A model generated the notes under the pieces. The model had not been told where the DNA came from and ran no database searches. It saw only the letters and a program-made list of their open reading frames with translations. Positions 57,453-64,000 of a DNA stretch of 64,000 bases are shown here, in pieces. The stretch lies in the NCBI GenBank assembly GCA_025617375.2, contig JAMYGW020000010.1:744001-808000 (forward strand), given 5' to 3'. Within the stretch, counting starts at the first letter, position 1. Each line of letters opens with the position of its first letter. The stretch is from Acarospora socialis. Lineage: Eukaryota; Ascomycota; Lecanoromycetes; Acarosporales; Acarosporaceae. The position numbers and the translations under genes are program-made.

Positions 57453-59859
57453 TCAACACCTCTCAAAGACACGATATAACCCTTTCAAATCAGCCACCTC
57501 GACCACGCCCCTTAGCAGACCCTTGGTAGCGACCAAGCGAGCCCTGAATGCCGGAAACAGAACGTTTTCGATGGCGCTGTGAAGGTATGTTCTTCGTGCT
57601 GCAATTTCCGGATCCTCTTTTCCTGTTCCCTCTCGTTCCTCTCGTCGTTGCTCTTGCCCTGTCTCATCCATCTCGACATCCGTGACGTCGCTACCTTTCC
57701 TGACTTGAGGTGATGGAGCAGGTGGTAACTGCTCGGGCACGTAAAAACTAGCCAGTTCGGCGAGAAAGGTCTGGAAGCAAGCCTTCTCGTCCGTCCAGTT
57801 GACGTACGGGCCCAGCCGCATGAGGAAGCGCGGGAGTTTGGCGAGGCTGGGCGTGTAGCCTTTCACGAGCAGCGGGATACCGTGCAGGTTACCGTCGGCT
57901 TCAATGTCGAGGGAAAAGTATTCGTTCAGCATGTCGCGGCGCTCGAGCAACTGTTTGGTGACCAAAGTGGAGACTTCGGCCCAGTCAAACGGCGGGCCGT
58001 CGGTGGAGTTGGGACTTGCTTTCCGCTCGTGCGTGACAGCAACTTCAAGCAGGTCGTGGAGGTTGAGGGGGGGGTTGAAACGTATAGAGCCGAAATTGCC
58101 AAAGTCCGTGAGGCCGAGCTGATAGAAGTATTCGTTGCTAATCATGCCATAGTCGACGAGGAAGAGTTTAACGCCAGCTTGGATGGCGGCGATGCGTCGG
58201 CGCTCGTCGACAATGCCGACGAAGCTGTGGCTGGCAAAGACTTCGGTTAAGTTGTTGTGCATGGCCGAACGGACTTCGGCGCGGAGTTCCTTGACACTGA
58301 TGAGGCGGCAGTTGATGGGTTCACGGTTGGAGTATTGGTAGTCCATGTCTTCTGGGGCCGGGTCGTCTGACGCGTTGTCGGTTGCGGAGATGTTCTGATT
58401 GGGGCGGAGCATTGATGTGATCTTTCTCATCTTCGAGTCCGTTCTGACGAGATTGTTCTCGTATGGTTTTTGTGTTGTGGAAGCCTTTTGAGTGGATCGC
58501 CGATCGCTATCAATGCCCGTTGAAGTATCCTTTCCTTGGGCAGAGATTGCGGAAGCCCGGGCGCCAGGAAGCAGACTTTGGGTCATAAAGGTCCTGCTGG
58601 TATCGACTTTGGCAAGTCTGATCCTAATTTCGTTACAGATACTCTCAATGATCTCATCTTCGTTCAAGAAGTTGACCTCGCGTTTCGTTGGATGAACATT
58701 GACATCAACTCGCTGTGGGTCAATATCAAGACTCAAATAGATACACGGGTGGCCGCCCTTTGGCAGAAAAGTCGAGTACGTCTGCTCGATAGCCTTCTTT
58801 ATAGCTGATGACTCCACCGCCCTGTGGTTGATGAAGAGCAGTATTGTCGTTCGCTTCACGTTGTAGTTTGCGTTGCTCGTCCAGCCCGATGCTTTGAAGC
58901 CCCACTTTTCATCGCTGACATTGAATTCAATCAGCTCATTGGCAACAGCACTGCCATATATTTGCCGGATACGATCGACCGTGGTAGCATTGGAAGGCGT
59001 AGAGATCCCCACGTTGGACTCCCCGTGCTTCTTGCAGGAGAACGCTACGCCAGCACAATGCACTGCATATCGACTGACGACATCCAGGATCTTGGCGTAC
59101 TCCTCGCCGGCCGAACGAAAAGCCCGACGGCGAGTTGGTACGTTGTAGAATAAGTCTTCTACCTATGAGATCGTTAGTACATCGTGCCTTGGCAACTTGC
59201 AGGCCATGGAGAGGTACAGTGATCTGGGTGCCACCACGACCTGCAGTGGCCTTTGGCTCAATACTTTGGCCTGGCTTTGCAGGAGCGAGTTTACCACTGG
59301 AGTAATGAGCTCGCCAGGCACAGCTTGAGTCGGCTGTTTTTGTGGTGACGGTAAGTTGTGCGATGTGGCTGATACTGGCTAGCGCTTCGCCGCGGAAGCC
59401 GTATGTGCTCATTGAGCTGAGATCCTCAAACGCTTGTAGTTTGGAGGTAGTAAAGCGCTCACACAGAATGGGAAGATCATCACGCTATCAGAGCCAGCAT
59501 CAGCACGAGTGCCAAGAGCTCAGTCCCTCGCGGAGACTGACATTGATACCGTGCCCATTGTCAGTGATTTGGAGAAGTTTGAGTCCACCATCTTTCACCA
59601 CTATTTCGATGGATGTAGAGCCGGCATCCACAGCATTCTCAATGAGTTCCTTGAGGGCATGCATAGGTGCTACTATGATCTCGCCTGCAGCGATCTTATT
59701 TACCACATCTTGGTCAAGCGCCTGCCGGCCGGTGTCAGTTCTACCGGTGATAGAACCATACAAGCGGCGTACCTTGATTCTCTTAGGAGCCTCTGGAGAC
59801 AGGTCAGGTCCATCAGCTTTTCTCTTGGTACCTCTAGGGACCTCTGTATCGATCTCCAT
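57453..59859 (-). CDS. MLH1: DNA mismatch repair protein Mlh1
   Basis: MutL homologue that pairs with Pms1 or Mlh3 in mismatch repair and meiotic crossing over. Exons 59859-59542, 59484-59218 and 59162-57453; 764 residues, like the 769 of yeast. The GHKL ATPase motifs are [15 protein letters not shown] (Glu and Asn of motif I), [16 protein letters not shown] followed by [13 protein letters not shown], and GRGGTQITV. Next come [15 protein letters not shown] and FINHRAVES with [11 protein letters not shown]. The C-terminal dimerisation domain ends in FERC, the invariant Mlh1 tail that completes the partner's endonuclease site. Both 5' introns restore conserved motifs precisely. A 45-residue N-terminal extension rich in basic residues precedes the ATPase domain. 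Confidence 0.97.
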
Positions 59860-60346
59860 AGCTTCTATTTCTCTAGTCCTTAGGGTTTCCTCATTCGACT
59901 AGGTGATTCGTATTCTTGAAATGTACTCCTTGCTCCTAGTCGGTTGACAGCTCCCACCATACAGTTGACCCTAAGTTGTCTGGTTTGAATCAATTCCCGA
60001 CTACATTGAATGTGCATCAAGTGTGGCTGAGGATCTAATGCGGAAAGAAAGAGCGGGAGATATCCGCATTCCCCGGAGTCACTTGGCATGAACTGATGTG
60101 GCTGAGGAAGCTTATCGATTTATTAGCCACTGGACTTGCAGATCAACATCCCGACGCCAGAAAATCACAACGGCAAATGTCGCTGCTGCTAGCAAGCCGT
60201 ATCAGAGTATGAGTATGATCGTGGACTAGGTCTAAGGCAAGCGACTGGCCCGCCGCTGCGGATTAACAGAGATGAGAGATTCCGCATGCGACAGCTAAGC
60301 CTGATAGCTCCAAGGGGGCTCCATTCCGGTCTTGCGCCAACTTAGG
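59860..60346. promoter_or_regulatory. Divergent promoter region, MLH1 and glycosyltransferase-like gene
   Basis: 487 bases between two opposite start codons. No specific element recognised. Confidence 0.5.
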
Positions 60347-62713
60347 ATGCCGTCGTCGGGACGTCTCTTTCCCGGCGATGAAGAGCTCGGGAAGAAGTTT
60401 GACGATCATAGATCGGGCGACAGTGGCAGCCGCTCATCTCCGTCGCTGCCATGGAGGGCACCATTTCGGTTTCGAAAACGGCGAATCGTCTTTGCACTCT
60501 TCGTTTGCTTTGCGCTGTATACCTTCTTCAGATATCTACCTACAGATCTTACTCCAAGGTCGGGACCTCGCCTGCCAGTGGGCAGACAGTCTGCTGCCGG
60601 TCTAGCTACAGCTCCAACGGGCAAGCCTCCTCGGGATGTTGTCCAGCAAGAGGAGGCAGGGAAGCATTACTTCAATGGGCCGATCAGGTTCTACAAGCTT
60701 GCCTCGTCACTTCACGCCATCGTGAGTACTATGGGGTTTCGGTCGATCAACAGAAACGTGGTATTTGCGGCGTCTAGTCTGAAGAGCGCTTCGGTAATGA
60801 TCCCTATTGCTTGTGAAATGGCAAGGTGGAGGAGAAACGACGTACATTTTGTGGTTCTGGGACGAGATGACATACCAATTCATGGGATCAAGGAGGTTAA
60901 TGGAGTTACTGCGGATTGCGATGTTTATTGGCATGGTACAGAGAGCGGTGTAAGAGCTAAGACATCGACAGCGCTAACGATGGCACAGATGGGCGTCCGG
61001 ATTACTCGCCTTGGAGTTCTGATTTTCGTATGGAAGTTAGCGTTACCGCTGCCCTCGAGCATATTCATACCTTTGTGCATCCACAAGTAATCATTGCAGA
61101 TTACTCGCCTAGGGAGGACTCTTTCTTCACCAAGGGGCTCCAGAACAAAGCTCAGGCGCTCGAAATGCCAGTTATCGAATTGCCTCCTGATGCTGCTGAG
61201 AGGCTCATGTGGATGACGCGGTTGGATAGTGGGTCGCTGCGAGGTACTTCCCTTGGCTAGGATATCCATATAACTACATCTACTGATATTGTTCATAGCC
61301 TGGCATAAGGCTAGCATCGAGCTTCTCATCCACGCCCCCGCAAAGTCATCCGGATCATTGATAAGGCTTTTGAAATCCATCGAGACAGCAGATTACTTTG
61401 GCTCAACCCGACCGCGACTTACCATTGAGCTTCCATCGGAGATTGATCCACCTACCAAGCGCTTCCTAGAGAACCTTGTTTGGCCACCTGCCGATAGATC
61501 TCACCCACCCCATTCGAATCAGGTCACCCTACGGCATCGCATACCACGGCAAAGCATAAGCAGCGAAGAAGCATCTGTCCGTTTCGTAGAGTCCTTCTAT
61601 CCTCAATCAGCAGCAGATTCCCATGTGCTCCTCCTGTCCCCACAAACCGAGCTTTCGCCCCTCTATTACCACTACCTCAAGTACCACCTCCTCGAATACA
61701 GGTACTCATCTTACGGCTTCCAAAGCCCTCAGAACCTTCTCGGCATCAGCCTTGAGCTCCCCTCTTCATACCTCAACGGCAGTTCTCCCTTCCTCCCTCC
61801 ACTATCCAAACCCTCCCCTTTCAGCCGCAGTAATATCAAACCCGACCAGCCCACATCTTTCCACTGGCAAGCGCCCAACAGTCACGCCGCCCTCTACTTC
61901 GGCGACAAATGGGTCGAGTTCCACTCCTTCCTCAGCAAACGGCTCGAAGCGCAGCACTCTCACACCCAAACCAGCAAACCGCCCCAAAAGCGCACGAAAC
62001 TAATCAGCGGGAAATATCCCTCGTGGATGGAATACCTGCTCGAACTCATGCGGGCACGGGGCTACTCCATGCTCTACCCTCACTTCGACTCCGACGAGGC
62101 GATCGTAACCATACACAACGAGCTCTACCAACCTCCTGAAGAATTCGCCTCTCGCTCATCATCATCATTCTCCTCCTCAAACACAACAACTACCACCTCC
62201 GAACTTCCCACCGACGATAATGACATCTTCGCAGCCGACCCCTCTACCTCCGTTCCCAAACTACTTAGCAATAACCCCGAACCCCCCCTCCTAACAACCT
62301 CCCTCCTCTCCCTCCTCCCCACAGAAGGCGACCTCCCCGAACTAACATCCATCCCCCTCCTCTCGCACGCCGGCGACACCATCACCTCCGCCGACGCAAC
62401 TACCCTTGCCACCTTCTTCACCGGCAGCTTCAGGAGCGAGATCGGTGGCTGTTCAGGCGGAGTGACGAAAGCCAGACGGCCCCTGAGCGCAAGCGATCTG
62501 TTCTGTCTTGATGACGACGACGATGAGGAGGTGGATGAGGTCGCTGTGGACGAAGTAGTGACCGATCAGCGATCGGATAGAGGGGACTTGGGGTTGCTGA
62601 CGAGGGCGACGACGACGACGACGACAGGGACGAGCTCGGTCTCGGTACTGGGCGAAGGGGCGACGGGTACCCCGCTTGATATTGGCCAGGCTGCGGCGTC
62701 TACTGAGTTATAA
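60347..62713 (+). CDS. Type II membrane protein, glycosyltransferase family 2-like
   Basis: Probable Golgi or ER glycosyltransferase; donor and acceptor unknown. Exons 60347-60935, 60989-61243 and 61299-62713; 752 residues. A basic cytoplasmic N-terminus (RFRKRR) precedes one membrane anchor, IVFALFVCFALYTFFRYL (about residues 46-63). The lumenal part starts like a GT fold (NRNVVFAASSLKSASVMIPI). It has a second nucleotide-fold-like stretch, KASIELLIHAPAKSSGSLIRL, and ends that domain with YPSWMEYLLELMRARGYSML. The last 170 residues are low complexity: Ser/Thr runs, an acidic DDDDDEEVDEV stretch and a poly-Thr run from a GAC/ACG microsatellite. Intron acceptors at 60988 and 61298 both restore the frame. 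The family assignment rests on general pattern only. Confidence 0.75.
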
Positions 62714-63173
62714 TGCGGTAAAGGAAAGCCTCTCGCGTCTTCGTCCATTGTTTGTGGGTTCGGTTTTCGTGATTGTATTTGTACCATGACTCGTATGATG
62801 CCTAGCGATCAATTAATAATTGTAATTTTCCAGTCCAAATGGGATACGATGACGAGCCACTGAGCCGATTAGCATCCAGAATAATATTTATTTCCAGTAT
62901 ATGATCTTGCGGAATCAGTCATCAAAAGGTCATAGAGGACTGTGCTCGGTGCGGTGGTGGTGGTTAGAGTACATGTACATCGGACAAAAATGGACCAAAA
63001 AGGACGAAAATGGCAGTGATTATTACACACAGCACTCGATGTCGTATCTGACTCTATCTATATACACATCAAGCCCCACAAAGAGAAGAGCAGAGCACGC
63101 CTCTACGATAACTGTCCCCGCGCACGATCCCAGACTCAACAAGAAACGATTGGCCGTACCAAACAGGCTCGTA
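62714..63173. other. Convergent spacer before RPN1
   Basis: 460 bases between the 3' ends of two genes; AT-rich and non-coding as far as I can see. Confidence 0.6.
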
Positions 63174-64000
63174 TTAGGTTGAGGCACCCTCCCAGGCAGG
63201 ATTCTGTGATAAACACGTCAGTCAAGCCACCCTCTTGTGAAAATAGGAAGACGGAGGAGTGATGTCGTAGAAACATACCTTTTTCAAAATGACCAGACCC
63301 TCAAGCGTGCTGCTCAAACTAATATACTGTTCGTCTTCCAACTCCGCGCGCTCGCCGTACGCCAGCAAGACGGGCGTGCTCTGGGTCTGCCAGCCGGTGA
63401 TGGTCTTAGGTCTCCCCGCCTGGCCGACGACGTCGACGGCCTGACCGACGCGAACGTTGACGGTCAGGGGCTTCAGGTCCTCGTCGAGGGTGACGAGGAA
63501 GCGCGGATGCATGGCGGTGACGATGAAGTAGAGGAGGTAGTGGGAGTCGGCGAGGATGAACTGCTTGGCGTCGATCATGGCGACCAAGACGGTCAGGAGG
63601 CCGGCGGCGGCGACGCGCGACAGCACCTGGCGGTCGGTGTGGAAGGGGTTGATGGACATGGTGCCCTTGCCCATGTGCAGGAGGCCCTGCGCGATGCGCA
63701 CCATGAAGAGCGAGTTTTGGTCGCGGTGGTAGTAGCTGGCGAGCTGGCGCAGCAGCTGCGCGAGGCGGGCGTTGTTGGTGCCGGCGCCGAGGAGGCCCAT
63801 TGCGAAGATGGCGTTGATGGCGACGTCGTTGTCGTTGTCGTGACTGTACCGAGATAGGGTGTCGTACACTTTCATTTGCGGGTTGCTGGGGCTGATGAGA
63901 CCCATGGCGAGCGGCACGGCTTTGCGGATGTTTGGCTCGCCGTAGTGCATGAGGTGCCCGAATTGCCGGAGGACCATCTCTTGGCCGACTTCTTCTCCCA
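63174..64000 (-). CDS. RPN1: 26S proteasome regulatory subunit Rpn1, C-terminal part (cut by window end)
   Basis: Largest base subunit of the 19S proteasome particle; it docks ubiquitin receptors and the deubiquitinase Ubp6. Only the C-terminal part is here: an exon from beyond 64000 down to 63279, and a final 30-nt exon 63203-63174. The PC repeats are visible in [40 protein letters not shown] and [20 protein letters not shown]. These are followed by [20 protein letters not shown] and the C-terminal strand block ([19 protein letters not shown]). The protein ends [12 protein letters not shown]. Nine residues and the stop come from the last exon; reading through the donor would give a wrong tail (KKVCFYDIT). 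The 5' end is outside the window. Confidence 0.95.

Overview
This is about 64 kb of nuclear DNA from a filamentous ascomycete (Pezizomycotina). The signs are: genes broken by short introns (mostly 50-65 nt, GT...CTAAC/CTGAC...AG), a SreA-type two-finger GATA factor, Zn2Cys6 and COPI-associated fungal families, a eukaryotic tRNA-Leu with an anticodon-loop intron, and moderate GC. I could not fix the genus; a Dothideomycete or related black fungus would fit, but that is inference. All exon boundaries were read by hand from splice signals, reading frame and family motifs.

Layout. Positions 1-8.5 kb are gene-poor: one protein with four tandem cysteine-rich repeats (2.7-4.4 kb), an intron-containing tRNA-Leu(UAA) (6.3 kb) and an unresolved coding-like patch (6.9-8.1 kb). 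From 8.5 to 16.1 kb come a secreted GH15 glucoamylase, a NECAP endocytosis factor, eIF2B alpha and an OTUD3-like deubiquitinase. From 16.5 to 20.3 kb lies a small accessory island: a cytochrome P450 flanked by four related short inverted-repeat elements (MITE-like), then a divergent peroxisomal D-amino-acid oxidase. From 22.6 to 38 kb come a COPI-associated/Tvp15-like Golgi protein, the siderophore repressor SreA, a GNAT acetyltransferase, IPP isomerase, the ribosomal-protein import adaptor Syo1, a DUF202 membrane protein, a MATE transporter and the RPA32 subunit. From 38 to 45.5 kb are the DEAD-box helicase Dbp10, a relic of a Ser/Thr-rich surface protein, and peroxisomal Lon protease. A 3.8-kb gene-free stretch precedes a Zn2Cys6-PAS transcription factor (49.3-51.2 kb). 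The last 12 kb is dense with housekeeping genes: DNAJC8/Spf31-like J protein, Dbp4, FAD synthase, Mlh1, a type II membrane glycosyltransferase-like protein and the 3' part of proteasome subunit Rpn1, which runs off the window end.

Themes. Three ribosome-assembly genes (SYO1, DBP10, DBP4) and two DNA-maintenance genes (RFA2, MLH1) lie here, and many are arranged head to head over 170-580 bp, implying shared promoters. Two peroxisomal enzymes carry clear C-terminal PTS1 tripeptides (D-amino-acid oxidase SKL, Lon SRL). FAD synthase makes the cofactor that the D-amino-acid oxidase needs, though the genes are 35 kb apart and probably unrelated in regulation. I did not find a wholly new multi-gene system. 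The most unusual items are the four-repeat cysteine protein, the MITE family around the P450/oxidase pair, and several extremely small coding exons.
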